From contig NZ_SEWE01000019.1 in NCBI RefSeq assembly GCF_004167665.1, forward strand, positions 21,349-85,348: a stretch of 64,000 bases of DNA. Direction: 5' to 3'. The notes under the pieces were generated by a model. It made no database searches, had not been told where the DNA came from, and saw only the letters and a program-made list of their open reading frames with translations. The translations under genes were made by a program, and so were the position numbers. Source of the stretch: Hymenobacter persicinus (lineage in GTDB: Bacteria; Bacteroidota; Bacteroidia; Cytophagales; Hymenobacteraceae). Below are positions 40,445-49,344 of the stretch, piece after piece; position 1 is the stretch's first letter, and every line of letters starts with the position of its first letter.

Positions 40445-41758
40445 TTACGGCATACCGTACTTGCTCTTGAACTTGTCGCGCAAGTAGAGCTGCTTGTTTT
40501 GCAGGCTAAAAGCGCGGCCGTCGATAAAGGCCCGCGTCACGTTGTTGGTGCGCATGTCGAGCAGGTCGCCGGAGCTCACGACCAGCGTGGCCGACTTGCC
40601 CGCTTCGAGGCTGCCGTAGTCCTTGTCGATACCCAGAATCCGGGCCGGGCTCAGCGTGACGGCCGTCAGGGCCTGTTCCTTGGTCAGGCCGTGGCCGGCG
40701 GCGGTGCCGGCAATAAAGGCCAGGTTGCGGGAGCCGGGCACTTCCATGTCGCCCTGGTAGTCGAGGCAGTAGCGGATGCCGGCAGCCTCGAGCTGGGCGG
40801 GCAGCTTGTAGGGCTGGTCGTAGTCGTCGCCGGCCCGGCGGGGCAGGGCGTGAATGCGCGACAGAATCACGGCCACGTCGTTTTGCTTCAGAAAGTCGAG
40901 CATCATCCAGGCATCCCGGGCGCCCACGACGGTTACTTTCTGCACGCCCAGGCGCCGGGCAAACCGCACGCCCTCGATGATTTCCTTGCCGTAGTCGGCG
41001 TGCAGAAACAGCGTCTTGGAGCCATCAAACAGCCCGGCCATCGACGAGAGGCGCAGGTTTTCGCGGCGGCCAGCGGGCAGGCTGCGGTAGGCCGAGGCCT
41101 CGCTGAGCAGCTGCTCCAGGTCGCGCAGCTGCTGCTGGCGGGCCTTTTCGCGCTTGTCGAGGGCGGCGGCATCCTCGGCCGGGTTGAGCTTGAGCACCAG
41201 CGCGGGCCAGGTCAGATGCAGGCCGTCGTCGGCCTTGATGGCCGCATCCTGCCAGTTCCAGGCGTCGAGCTGCACGATGCTGCTCTGGCCCGAAATGATG
41301 CCGCCCCGGGGCGTGACCTGGGCCAGCAGCACGCCGTTGGTGCGCACGGTGGGCAGGATGTCGGAGTCGGTGTTGTAGGCAATCAGGGACCGGACGTTGG
41401 GGTTAATCGTGCCCACCTCAGCCTCGTCGACGGTGGCGCGGATGGCGTCCACCTCGGTCAGACCCAGGGTGGTGTTGGGCAAGATCAGGCCGGGATAAAT
41501 CTGCTGGCCCTGCACGTCAATGACCTCGTAGGCGGCTTTGTCGAGGCTGAAGCCGGTTTGGGCGCCGGCGTAGGTGAGGCGACCTTTATCAAAAGCCACG
41601 GCGGCGTTGGGAATCACGGTGCCGTTGCCCACGTGCAGCGTGCCGCCCACGAGCAGTAGGGGCTTGCTTTGGGCAGGAGCCGGGGTGGGCACCTGGGCCA
41701 GGGCCCCGTGCCCCGCCAAGGCCAAGGTCAGCAGGAAAAAAGAAGTGCGAAAACGCAT
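40445..41758 (-). CDS. Secreted amidohydrolase-like protein, metal-ligand motif lost
   Basis: 437 residues with a signal peptide (1-21, RFRTSFFLLTLALAGHGALAQ). Amidohydrolase-superfamily fold: N-terminal beta-sandwich with LLVGGTLHVGNGTVIPNAAVAF, then QQIYPGLILPNTTLGLTEV near 96-114, and the C-terminal LGIDKDYGSLEAGKSATLVV near 380-399. The HxH zinc-binding motif expected after PGL is replaced by NTT, so hydrolase activity of the usual type is doubtful. It lies 48 bp after the tandem amidohydrolase gene in one operon. It may be a partner subunit of that enzyme. Confidence 0.82.
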   Translation of the reverse strand: MRFRTSFFLLTLALAGHGALAQVPTPAPAQSKPLLLVGGTLHVGNGTVIPNAAVAFDKGRLTYAGAQTGFSLDKAAYEVIDVQGQQIYPGLILPNTTLGLTEVDAIRATVDEAEVGTINPNVRSLIAYNTDSDILPTVRTNGVLLAQVTPRGGIISGQSSIVQLDAWNWQDAAIKADDGLHLTWPALVLKLNPAEDAAALDKREKARQQQLRDLEQLLSEASAYRSLPAGRRENLRLSSMAGLFDGSKTLFLHADYGKEIIEGVRFARRLGVQKVTVVGARDAWMMLDFLKQNDVAVILSRIHALPRRAGDDYDQPYKLPAQLEAAGIRYCLDYQGDMEVPGSRNLAFIAGTAAGHGLTKEQALTAVTLSPARILGIDKDYGSLEAGKSATLVVSSGDLLDMRTNNVTRAFIDGRAFSLQNKQLYLRDKFKSKYGMP

Positions 41759-41806
41759 AGAATCGTCGGTGAAATGCTGGGAAATAGGAAGGCGCCGGCA
41801 GTGGGA

Positions 41807-44800
41807 CTACTTATCAGTGTCCTTGCCCTGGCCCACGGTGTCGCAGTGGAAGTGGCCGTTGGCTTTGGCGCTGGGATTTTGGGTCGGGGCCCCGGCTTTC
41901 TTGGCGGCCAGCATCTTCTGGATGATGCGCAGGCGCTCCTTTTGCACGTCCTGGCGCAGCTGCTGATCCGATTCGAGGTCGAACAGCTGACGGCCATCGA
42001 CGAAGGTGCGCTCGGCGCGGGCGTACACGCTCAGCGGGTTGTCGCTCCAGAGCACCACGTCGGCGTCCTTGCCTTCTTTGATGCTGCCCATGTGGGAGTC
42101 GAGGTGGAGCATCTTAGCCGGGTTGATGGTGACCAGCTTCAGGGCTTCCTCCTCGGAAAGGCCGCCGTACTTGACGGTTTTGGCCGCTTCCTGGTTGAGG
42201 CGGCGGCTCATTTCGGCGTCGTCGGAGTTGATGGCCACGTTCAGGCCCGCGTCGTGCATGATGGCCGCGTTGTAGGGAATAGCGTCGCGCACTTCGTTTT
42301 TGTAGGCCCACCAGTCGGAGAAGGTGCTGGCGTTGGCCCCGTGGGCCTTCATCTTGTCGGCCACCTTGTAGCCTTCCAAGATGTGGGTGTAGGTGTTGAC
42401 CTTGAAGCCCAGCCGGTCGGCCACGCCCATGAGCATGTTGATTTCGCTCTGCACGTAGCTGTGGCAGGTGATAAAGCGCTGCCGGTTCAAGATTTCCACC
42501 AGCGCGTCGAGCTCCAGGTCCCGGCGCGGGGCCTCCCCTTTCTTCTGCTTGGCCTTGCCCAGCTTGTTCCAGGCTTTCCACTCCTGCTCGTATTCCCGGG
42601 CCCGGGTGAAGGCATCCACGAATACCTGCTCGGTGCCCATGCGGGTCTGGGGGAAGCGCAGCACGTTCAGCTCGCCCCAGTTGCTTTGCTTCACGTTTTC
42701 GCCGAGGGCAAACTTGATGAAGCCCGGCGCGCCCTGAATCTTCATCTGCTCGGGCGTCATGCCCCAGCGCAGCTTCACCAGCGCCGACTGTCCCCCGATG
42801 GGGTTGGCCGAGCCGTGCAGCAGCTGGGAAGCCACCACCCCGCCGGCCAGGTCGCGGTACACGTCGATGTCTTCGCCGTCGACCACGTCGCCGATGCGCA
42901 CTTCGGAGGTCACGGCCTGGGTACCCTCGTTCACGCCCTCACTGATGGCAATGTGGGAGTGCTCGTCGATGATGCCCGGGGCGAGGTGCTTGCCGGTGCC
43001 GTCGATACTGCGGCCACCCTGGGGCACGCTCAGGTTTTTGCCAATCTTCTGGATTTTGCCGTTTTGCAGCAGCACGTCGGTGTTTTCGAGCTTGCCAGCG
43101 GCCTCACTGGTCCACACCGTAGCATTCTTGATAAGTACCGTCTCCTGCTTCGGCACTTCGGTCCGGCCGAAGGCCACGAATGGGTAGAGCACCTGCCCGA
43201 GCTGGACGGGTTCAGGGGCCTTCACCGAGTCGCGGTGGGCGGCGCGGGTGGCCTCCTCCTGGCGCTGGGCACTCCACTTCACGCTTGCCCAACCGGTTTG
43301 CGGCCCGCTAAGTTGCCCATCCCCCTGAAACAGGCGGCTTTCGGGGGTGTAATAGCCGCTCAACCGGGTGACATCCGTCTGAGTACCGTTTTTATGGTCG
43401 AAGACAATGGTGGCCAGCTCTCCATTGACGGTGATGCTGCCCTTCACTGTGTCGCCCGGGGCGGTAACAATCTTCAGCTGCGGCGCTTCGGGCTTGCCCT
43501 GAACAAGCATGCGCATATCAGCGCCAATCTTGAACTCGTTGCTCTTGACTTTCTCCGTCGTCATCAGCTTGAGCGTGTACACGCCCCGGTAGTCGGTGGG
43601 CACGGTACTGAGCTGGTACCGCTCCCCCTGCACCCAGTTGTCGAGCAGCACGTTGTCGTCGGCAAACAGGCGGTTGGAGCACACCAGGAAGTTGGCCTGC
43701 ATCCCGGCTTTGAGGCTACCGACCTGGTTCTGGGCCTTGATGAGCTCGGCGGGCGTGGCCGTGAGGGCGCGCAGGGCCTGCTCCTCGGTCAGGCCGTACT
43801 CAATGGCCTTTTTCAGGTTGGGCAGAAACTTCTTCTTGTCCTTGAGGTCGGCGGCCGAGAGGGCGAAGGGCACCCCGGCCTTGGCCAGCATCCCGGCGTT
43901 GGCGGGCGCCATTTCCCAGTGCTTGAGCTCCGAGAGGTCGATGCGGGAGGCGTCGTACACGTCGTCCACGTTGTAAGCATCGGGGAAGTTGAGGCTCACG
44001 ATCAATGGGGCCTTGGTGGCCTGCACATCGGGCAGGCGCTGGTACTCGTCGCCGGCTCCTTTGATAATATACTGGGTGCCAAACTCGTCGCCCACCCGGT
44101 CTGCGCGCAGTACCGACTGCTTGTCGCGAACCACGAAAATCTGGGGCAGGGCGCGCTGCTGGTTGAAGGCCCGCAGCGAGAGGTTTTGCTCCTTAGCGGG
44201 GTTGCGCTGGTTCCAGTCGGCGTCGAGGTAGGTCTGGCGCAGCAAGGCAATGCTGCCCATCAGGGAGCTGGGATAATCCTGGGAGCTGGTGCCCTTGTCG
44301 AAGGACAGCCCGGCGGCGGCGCGGTCGGTGAGGACCAGTTCCTGCTCCTTGCGGTTGGTATTGAGGCTCACCAAGGCCGCCGTGCCGCGCACAATGCCGT
44401 CGGGCTGCTGGGTGAGCACGGCCCCGAAGCCCAGCCGGCGGTAGACGTCGGCCTGCTCCTCATTGGCCTGAAACAGCTCGGCGGCGTTGATTTCGGGGTG
44501 CACGGCCTGGTTCCAGTCGTAGGCGCCGGCTTTCTGGCTGTCGAACTGCGGCCCACCCCGCCCGGTCCGGGCCGGGGCCTTCACCTCGGGCACGCCGTAG
44601 CTGGCGTACAGATCCACGAAGCCGGGGTAGATGAATTTGCCCTTCAGATCCTGGACCACGGCCCCAGCCGGAATTTTGACGGCGGTGCCCACGGCTTCCA
44701 CTTTCCCGTCCCGAATCAGCAGCGTGGCGTCGTTGAGGCGGGTTTTGTAGTCGGTGAAAATGGTGGCGTGGGTGAAGGCGTACAGGCCGGGGCGCTGGTC

Positions 44801-44902
44801 ATAGACGCCGTTGCGGGGATACGTACTCGGTTGCTGGGCATAGGCCGCGGCGCTGAGCAGCAGGCCGCCGGCCAGACCCAGCTGGCGTAAAAAAATCGAC
44901 AT
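41807..44902 (-). CDS. Secreted tandem amidohydrolase (two domains)
   Basis: 1031 residues with a signal peptide (1-22). Domain 1 (about 40-470) has YPGFVDLYASYGVPEVK where HxH would be, so it has lost its metal site. Domain 2 (about 590-1000) keeps LAPGIIDEHSHIAISEG (HxH), a downstream HSYVQSEINM and HILEGYKVADKMKAHG, and the NSDDAEMSRRLNQEA region, so it can be active. Such exported imidazolonepropionase-like proteins are common in Bacteroidota; the substrate (peptide or cyclic amide) is unknown. It heads the operon with the shorter amidohydrolase-like protein. Confidence 0.88.
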   Translation of the reverse strand: MSIFLRQLGLAGGLLLSAAAYAQQPSTYPRNGVYDQRPGLYAFTHATIFTDYKTRLNDATLLIRDGKVEAVGTAVKIPAGAVVQDLKGKFIYPGFVDLYASYGVPEVKAPARTGRGGPQFDSQKAGAYDWNQAVHPEINAAELFQANEEQADVYRRLGFGAVLTQQPDGIVRGTAALVSLNTNRKEQELVLTDRAAAGLSFDKGTSSQDYPSSLMGSIALLRQTYLDADWNQRNPAKEQNLSLRAFNQQRALPQIFVVRDKQSVLRADRVGDEFGTQYIIKGAGDEYQRLPDVQATKAPLIVSLNFPDAYNVDDVYDASRIDLSELKHWEMAPANAGMLAKAGVPFALSAADLKDKKKFLPNLKKAIEYGLTEEQALRALTATPAELIKAQNQVGSLKAGMQANFLVCSNRLFADDNVLLDNWVQGERYQLSTVPTDYRGVYTLKLMTTEKVKSNEFKIGADMRMLVQGKPEAPQLKIVTAPGDTVKGSITVNGELATIVFDHKNGTQTDVTRLSGYYTPESRLFQGDGQLSGPQTGWASVKWSAQRQEEATRAAHRDSVKAPEPVQLGQVLYPFVAFGRTEVPKQETVLIKNATVWTSEAAGKLENTDVLLQNGKIQKIGKNLSVPQGGRSIDGTGKHLAPGIIDEHSHIAISEGVNEGTQAVTSEVRIGDVVDGEDIDVYRDLAGGVVASQLLHGSANPIGGQSALVKLRWGMTPEQMKIQGAPGFIKFALGENVKQSNWGELNVLRFPQTRMGTEQVFVDAFTRAREYEQEWKAWNKLGKAKQKKGEAPRRDLELDALVEILNRQRFITCHSYVQSEINMLMGVADRLGFKVNTYTHILEGYKVADKMKAHGANASTFSDWWAYKNEVRDAIPYNAAIMHDAGLNVAINSDDAEMSRRLNQEAAKTVKYGGLSEEEALKLVTINPAKMLHLDSHMGSIKEGKDADVVLWSDNPLSVYARAERTFVDGRQLFDLESDQQLRQDVQKERLRIIQKMLAAKKAGAPTQNPSAKANGHFHCDTVGQGKDTDK

Positions 44903-45075
44903 AGAAAACGGTGCGGGTTGGGGAATACGGGTCGGGAGGGAAAGATACGGCCGCCGGACCTATTTCCGCCGCCGCGCCAAAGAAACCACCCCGGGCGCCG
45001 GGTTGCAGGACCGGGCTCAACTTTTTGCGGCCCCGAGCGGTATTTATTGTCCCACCTTTTCTTCCGTCCCCCCTT

Positions 45076-45300
45076 ATGCGCAAAGGCACCCAAGTCACCT
45101 GGAAATACGGCACCGGCACGGCTACCGGCAAAATTGAGGAAACCCACAAGGAGTCCATTACCCGCAAGCTCCAGGGTGCCGAAATAACCCGCCACGGCAC
45201 GCCCGACAACCCCGCTTTTCTGATTGTGCAGGAAAACGGCGACCGGGTGCTCAAGCTGCAAAGCGAGGTGAAGGCCGCTGCTGCCAAGGCCAAGAAGTAA
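45076..45300 (+). CDS. DUF2945 (HVA1, Tudor-like) protein
   Basis: 74 residues from ATG 45076 (MRKGTQVTWKYGTGTATGKIEE). The family is a small SH3/Tudor-like barrel: KGTQVTWKYG-G-ATGKI near 3-19, then NPAFLIVQENGDRVLKLQSEV near 45-65 and a Lys/Ala-rich tail. Function is unknown; related proteins are stress-linked and may bind nucleic acid or act as hydrophilic stress proteins. It stands alone, with a terminator shared with the amino-acid permease gene. Confidence 0.85.
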   Translation: MRKGTQVTWKYGTGTATGKIEETHKESITRKLQGAEITRHGTPDNPAFLIVQENGDRVLKLQSEVKAAAAKAKK

Positions 45301-45318
45301 CGCTACAGCTCACAAAAT

Positions 45319-45350
45319 AGCCCCGCCGGCAGTTGCCAGCGGGGCTTTCG
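45319..45350. terminator. Bidirectional terminator
   Basis: AGCCCCGC and GCGGGGCT arms with a TTT end, between convergent DUF2945 and permease genes. Confidence 0.75.
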
Positions 45351-45367
45351 GGCGTTGTCAGCAACGC

Positions 45368-46951
45368 TTAGCGGTTGTGCACGTCGGGCTCAATGAAGGC
45401 CTGCTCTTCCATTTCGGTCGGCACCACCACAATGCCCTTCTGGAGCATGGAGTTGCGCTTGCCGTAGAGGAAGTACACGATAAAGCCCAGCAGCATCCAG
45501 CCCAGGGCCACCTTCAGCGTGAAAGCATCAAGGGCCAGAATCATGCTGGTGCAGATGAGCACGCCCATAATGGGGACCAGCGGAAACATCGGCGAGGAGA
45601 GCGGGGCGCGGAAGGGCCGGGGCTGGGCGGGGTCGGAGCGGCGCATGATCCAGACGCCGGCCGACACCAGCACGAAGGCCAGCAGAGTACCAAACGAGGT
45701 CAGGTCGCCGGCCAGGGAGCCCGGCACGAAGGCGGCAAAGGCGCCCACGAACACCAGCAGAGCAATGTTGGATTTGTAGGGCGTGTGAAACTTAGGGTGC
45801 AGCTCCGAGAAGGCTTTCGGCATCAGGCCGTCCTTGGCCATGGAGAAGAACACCCGGCTCTGGCCCATGAGCATCACCAGAATTACGGACGAGAAGCCCA
45901 ACAGGATGGCCACCGTTACGGCCGTGCTCAGCCACTCGTAGCCGGGCATGTAGTTTTTGATGGCGTAAGTAACCGAGGCCTCGCCGCCCTTAGCTGGGTC
46001 GGCAAAGTCACGCCAGTTGGCTACCCCGGTCAGCACGTGGCCAAACAGGATATATAGTACGGTGCACACGGCCAAGGAGCCGAGGATACCGATGGGCATG
46101 TCGCGCTTAGGATTTTTGGCTTCCTGGGCCGCGGTGCTCACGGCGTCAAAACCGATAAAGGCGAAGAACACGATGGCCGCGCCGCCCAGAATACCACCCC
46201 AGCCGTGCTTGTTCCAGGCCGTGTACTCACGAATCACCTTACCGGCCGCATCTTTTACAGGCTCCGCGTTATCCGGAATCAGGTAAGGCGTGTGGTTGGC
46301 GGGGTTGATAAACTGCCAGCCAACGGCGATGAAAACCAGCACGATGGCTACTTTCAAAAACACCACCACAGCGTTGAACATGGCCGATTCCTGGGTGCCT
46401 TTGATCAGCAGCAGCGACAAAGCCACGATAACCAGCAGGGCGGGCAGGTTGATGATGCCGTGTTCGGTGACGCCGTTTACCACCGCGCTTTCGAAGGGCG
46501 AGTGACTCAGGCTATACGGCACGCTGGTGCCAAAGACTTCCAGCAGCTTATTCAGGTACTCGCTCCAGGCAATGGACACGGTGGCGGCGCCCAGGGCATA
46601 TTCCATAATCAACGCCCAGCCGATAACCCAGGCCACAAACTCGCCCATGGTGGTGTAGGCGTAGGTGTAGGCCGAGCCGGCAATGGGAATCATGGCGGCA
46701 AACTCGGCGTAGCACAACCCGGCAAACACGCAGCCGATGGCGGCCACGATGAAGGCCAGCGTCACGCCCGGACCCGAAGCCTGGGCGGCGGCAGCCGCCG
46801 TGCGCACAAACAGGCCGGCCCCGATGATGGCGCCCACGCCCAGCGCGACGAGGTTACCGGCGCCGAGCGTGCGTTGCAGCGTGCCGTGGCCGGTGGAGTT
46901 GGCCTCGCCCAGGAGCTGGGCAAGTGGTTTTTTGGCGAAAATATTTGCCAT
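45368..46951 (-). CDS. Amino-acid permease (APC family, CAT type)
   Basis: 527 residues from ATG 46951 (MANIFAKKPLAQLLGEANSTGHGTLQRTLGAGNLVALGVGAIIGAG). The longer frame upstream is not conserved-looking. About twelve to fourteen membrane helices. The first helix has the unwound GVGAIIGAGLFVRTA motif of the APC fold (about 36-50), and GFDAVSTAAQEAKNPKRDMP near 250-269 is the CAT-type loop. It takes up cationic or neutral amino acids by proton symport. It is a single gene with its own terminator. Confidence 0.93.
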   Translation of the reverse strand: MANIFAKKPLAQLLGEANSTGHGTLQRTLGAGNLVALGVGAIIGAGLFVRTAAAAAQASGPGVTLAFIVAAIGCVFAGLCYAEFAAMIPIAGSAYTYAYTTMGEFVAWVIGWALIMEYALGAATVSIAWSEYLNKLLEVFGTSVPYSLSHSPFESAVVNGVTEHGIINLPALLVIVALSLLLIKGTQESAMFNAVVVFLKVAIVLVFIAVGWQFINPANHTPYLIPDNAEPVKDAAGKVIREYTAWNKHGWGGILGGAAIVFFAFIGFDAVSTAAQEAKNPKRDMPIGILGSLAVCTVLYILFGHVLTGVANWRDFADPAKGGEASVTYAIKNYMPGYEWLSTAVTVAILLGFSSVILVMLMGQSRVFFSMAKDGLMPKAFSELHPKFHTPYKSNIALLVFVGAFAAFVPGSLAGDLTSFGTLLAFVLVSAGVWIMRRSDPAQPRPFRAPLSSPMFPLVPIMGVLICTSMILALDAFTLKVALGWMLLGFIVYFLYGKRNSMLQKGIVVVPTEMEEQAFIEPDVHNR

Positions 46952-47189
46952 ACAAAGTGAAAGAGAGAAGTAGGAAAGATGAGAGGTAGGGAAACTCGAA
47001 AAGTCGTTACGGGGAGCCCGAATATAGGCGATAATCGGCATTCCTGCGCCAAAGAGCCCCGCTGCCGGCATTAGTTGCACTGCCGGCCCGGCCTTTTGCG
47101 AGGAATGCCAGCTTATCGGCCGTTTATTTTAAACTTTCCCCGCCCGCCCCCATCCAAGCGGTACTTCTCTCCTACGAAAAGCTCTTATC

Positions 47190-47612
47190 ATGAAAAAGAT
47201 GCTCATCCTGCTGGCCGCCTTCGCCCTGACGGCCGGCGCTGCTTCCGCCCAAACCGAGGTGGCCCGCCCCGCCCGCGCCGCCCAGCCCGACCGCTCTCCC
47301 GAGCAGCAGGCCGATCTGCTCACCCGCCGCCTGACCAAAGATTTGGCCCTGAGCGCCGAGCAGGCCGATAAAGTCCGGCAGATTACCCTGGCCCGCGTCA
47401 CTGAGATGCACGCGCTGCGGGGCAAGTACGCCACCGCGGGCAGCCGCCAGGGCATGGGCCAGGACATGAAAGCCCTGCGCGACAAGTACGACGCCCAGCT
47501 CAAGGAAGTGCTGAATGCCGACCAGTACGGCAAGTACGACCAGATGCGCGACGAGCAGATGGATAAGCGCAAGGAAAAGATGCAGGGCGGCAAGCTTAAA
47601 GTAAAAAGCTAA
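47190..47612 (+). CDS. Secreted Spy/CpxP-like helical protein
   Basis: 140 residues. Signal peptide 1-21 (MKKMLILLAAFALTAGAASAQ). The mature protein is helical and charged, with DLALSAEQADKVRQITLARV and a C-terminal coiled segment KYDQMRDEQMDKRKEKMQ. This is the pattern of small periplasmic LTXXQ-like proteins of Bacteroidota. A chaperone-like or metal-stress role is possible. It is a single gene with a good terminator. Confidence 0.82.
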   Translation: MKKMLILLAAFALTAGAASAQTEVARPARAAQPDRSPEQQADLLTRRLTKDLALSAEQADKVRQITLARVTEMHALRGKYATAGSRQGMGQDMKALRDKYDAQLKEVLNADQYGKYDQMRDEQMDKRKEKMQGGKLKVKS

Positions 47613-47630
47613 GTCTGCTGCTCCGTCACG

Positions 47631-47665
47631 AAAAAGCCCCGACCAGGACTGGTCGGGGCTTTTTT
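47631..47665. terminator. Bidirectional intrinsic terminator
   Basis: AAAAAGCCCCGACCA and TGGTCGGGGCTTTTT, a 15-bp perfect stem with a 4-base loop between convergent genes. Confidence 0.92.
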
Positions 47666-47754
47666 GGTTTTTCAAAGAAGCGGATATTGCCGGTAGCGGA
47701 ACTTTGGAGTACGCCCCCACCCTTGTTTCTACCTGGGCTAGTTACTCCCTGCTA

Positions 47755-49173
47755 CTACGGCGCCGTGCGCACCAGCTTTTGGGTGTAGCGCTGGCCCTGG
47801 CCCGTGGTGAGTTCCACCTGGTAGATACCGGCGGCCTGCCCCGACAAGTCCAGCTGCTGCTGCCCGCGCGTGAGCGGCACCGTCTGCTGCATCCGGCCCG
47901 CCAGGTCCGAAATCCGCACCGTTTCGGTGCCGGTAGCCGGCGTGGGCAGCCGCACGATTCCCGTAGTTGGGTTAGGGTACAGGGCCGGAGCGGCGGGCTT
48001 GGCTTGTTTCGCGGCCATTACCAGGGCCGGGCCGGCGTACCGCCGCAGACTGCGCTGCTCACTAACGACGACAGGACCATTCGTCAGGTCGGTGTCGACC
48101 GAAAGCCAGATCTGGCCGGAGTTGCTGGCGCTGAGCTGGCGGTAGTCAATCTTTTCGCCCGTGGCAATGGCCTGCCAGGTGGTGCCCTCATCCGTGGAAA
48201 AGGACAAGGCCGCGTCCCGGTCGTTCTGCAGCCAGTAATACCCGCCGCTGATGTAGGTGCCCGCCGTGCCTGGAATGGCCGCTACCGTGAGGGCCCGCAA
48301 CGGCCCTTGGGTGGTGACCGGCGCCCAGGTCAGGCCCCCGTCGGTGGTGCGCAGCAGCCGGTCGGTCTTCGACATTTTCTCGCCGCTACCCGGGGCAAAG
48401 CCGTAGGCCAAGCCGTGCTGGGCATCCCGGAACGTGACGCCACTAAGCTGTAGCCCACTGTTCTGGCTGGTCCAGGTCAAGCCCCGGTCAGCGGTGTGCA
48501 GGATAGCGCCGTTGGCCGTGCCAAACCACAGGTTGCTGCCCAGCCGGGCGAAAGTGGCATTGGAATTCAGCAGCGCATCGGCGGCGGAACCTACCTGCGG
48601 AGCGTTGGAAATAAGCGCCCAGGTGGCGCCAGCATCGGTGGTGCGGTAGAGTTGCCAGGTGCCATTGCCCGCCGAAGGAGCTACGGCCACGCCCGTTGTC
48701 GCATCAAAGAAAAACACTTGGTTAAAGGCCGCTGGCAAAGTAGGCGCTATAACGCTAAAGTTCTGGGGGCCACTGCTGGTTTTCAACAGCCGGTAACGAC
48801 CCGTTGCCGCAGCCTCATAATCGATGAGCCAAGCATTGTCCGCGTCCAGAGCGTACAGGTTACGCGCACGATACCCACTACCACCACTACCAATACCACC
48901 GGTATTGCCGCTGGCTACCCACAACTTCTCCCAATTCTGTCCATCGTTGGTCGTTCGCACAACGTAAGAGTTGTAGCTGCCGCGCCCGGTGAAAATCTCG
49001 CCCATCATCCAAAATGCGCCAGGCTGCGGGGCACTCGACATCGTCATGAACAGATAGTTGCCCGGCGCGTAAAGATTCGGGATGCTGGGGTCCACGGCCC
49101 AGGGAGTCTGCGCCGAGGCGGTGCTCAGGGCGCCAACGGCGCAAAGGCCAGCAAGTAAAATTCTGATTTTCAT
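47755..49173 (-). CDS. T9SS-secreted BNR/photosystem-stability-like propeller protein
   Basis: 472 residues. Signal peptide 1-22. Residues 30-380 are a beta-propeller with repeated Asp-box-like turns (TTNDGQNWEKL, TTDAGATWALI, TADRGLTWTSQ, TTDGGLTWAPV, STDEGTTWQAI). The C-terminal domain (about 396-472) is a type A T9SS sorting domain: ALYPNPTTGIVRLP, VRISDLAGRMQQTV, LDLSGQAAGIYQVEL, QKLVRTAP. It is therefore exported through the type IX system and attached to or released from the cell surface. The ligand is unknown. Confidence 0.93.
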   Translation of the reverse strand: MKIRILLAGLCAVGALSTASAQTPWAVDPSIPNLYAPGNYLFMTMSSAPQPGAFWMMGEIFTGRGSYNSYVVRTTNDGQNWEKLWVASGNTGGIGSGGSGYRARNLYALDADNAWLIDYEAAATGRYRLLKTSSGPQNFSVIAPTLPAAFNQVFFFDATTGVAVAPSAGNGTWQLYRTTDAGATWALISNAPQVGSAADALLNSNATFARLGSNLWFGTANGAILHTADRGLTWTSQNSGLQLSGVTFRDAQHGLAYGFAPGSGEKMSKTDRLLRTTDGGLTWAPVTTQGPLRALTVAAIPGTAGTYISGGYYWLQNDRDAALSFSTDEGTTWQAIATGEKIDYRQLSASNSGQIWLSVDTDLTNGPVVVSEQRSLRRYAGPALVMAAKQAKPAAPALYPNPTTGIVRLPTPATGTETVRISDLAGRMQQTVPLTRGQQQLDLSGQAAGIYQVELTTGQGQRYTQKLVRTAP

Positions 49174-49297
49174 ACGCTTTATAAGTAATTTTACCAGTAC
49201 AGTATCGATACGAAAGGTAAAGTTTTATCCCTTTCGGACGAAGCTGCCCGGCAAGTATTTCCGGCGGCGTGAACCCCCGCATTCCGGAGTGGTTTGT

Positions 49298-49305
49298 TAT
49301 ATTTG
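49298..49305 (+). promoter_or_regulatory. Bacteroidetes -7 box of the MBL-rhodanese gene
   Basis: TATATTTG, exact TAnnTTTG match, 39 bp before the ATG at 49345. No strong -33 TTG at the usual distance. Confidence 0.55.
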
Positions 49306-49344
49306 ACTTATTCGCGCCCGCCGTCCGGCGGTGGCGCCCCACCA

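Noticed and set aside
41669..44890. A 1073-codon open frame opposite the tandem amidohydrolase gene
   Set aside because: It mirrors a well-supported gene with signal peptide and domains. High GC and codon bias leave antisense frames open; the translation is Val/Gly/His-rich and has no domain.
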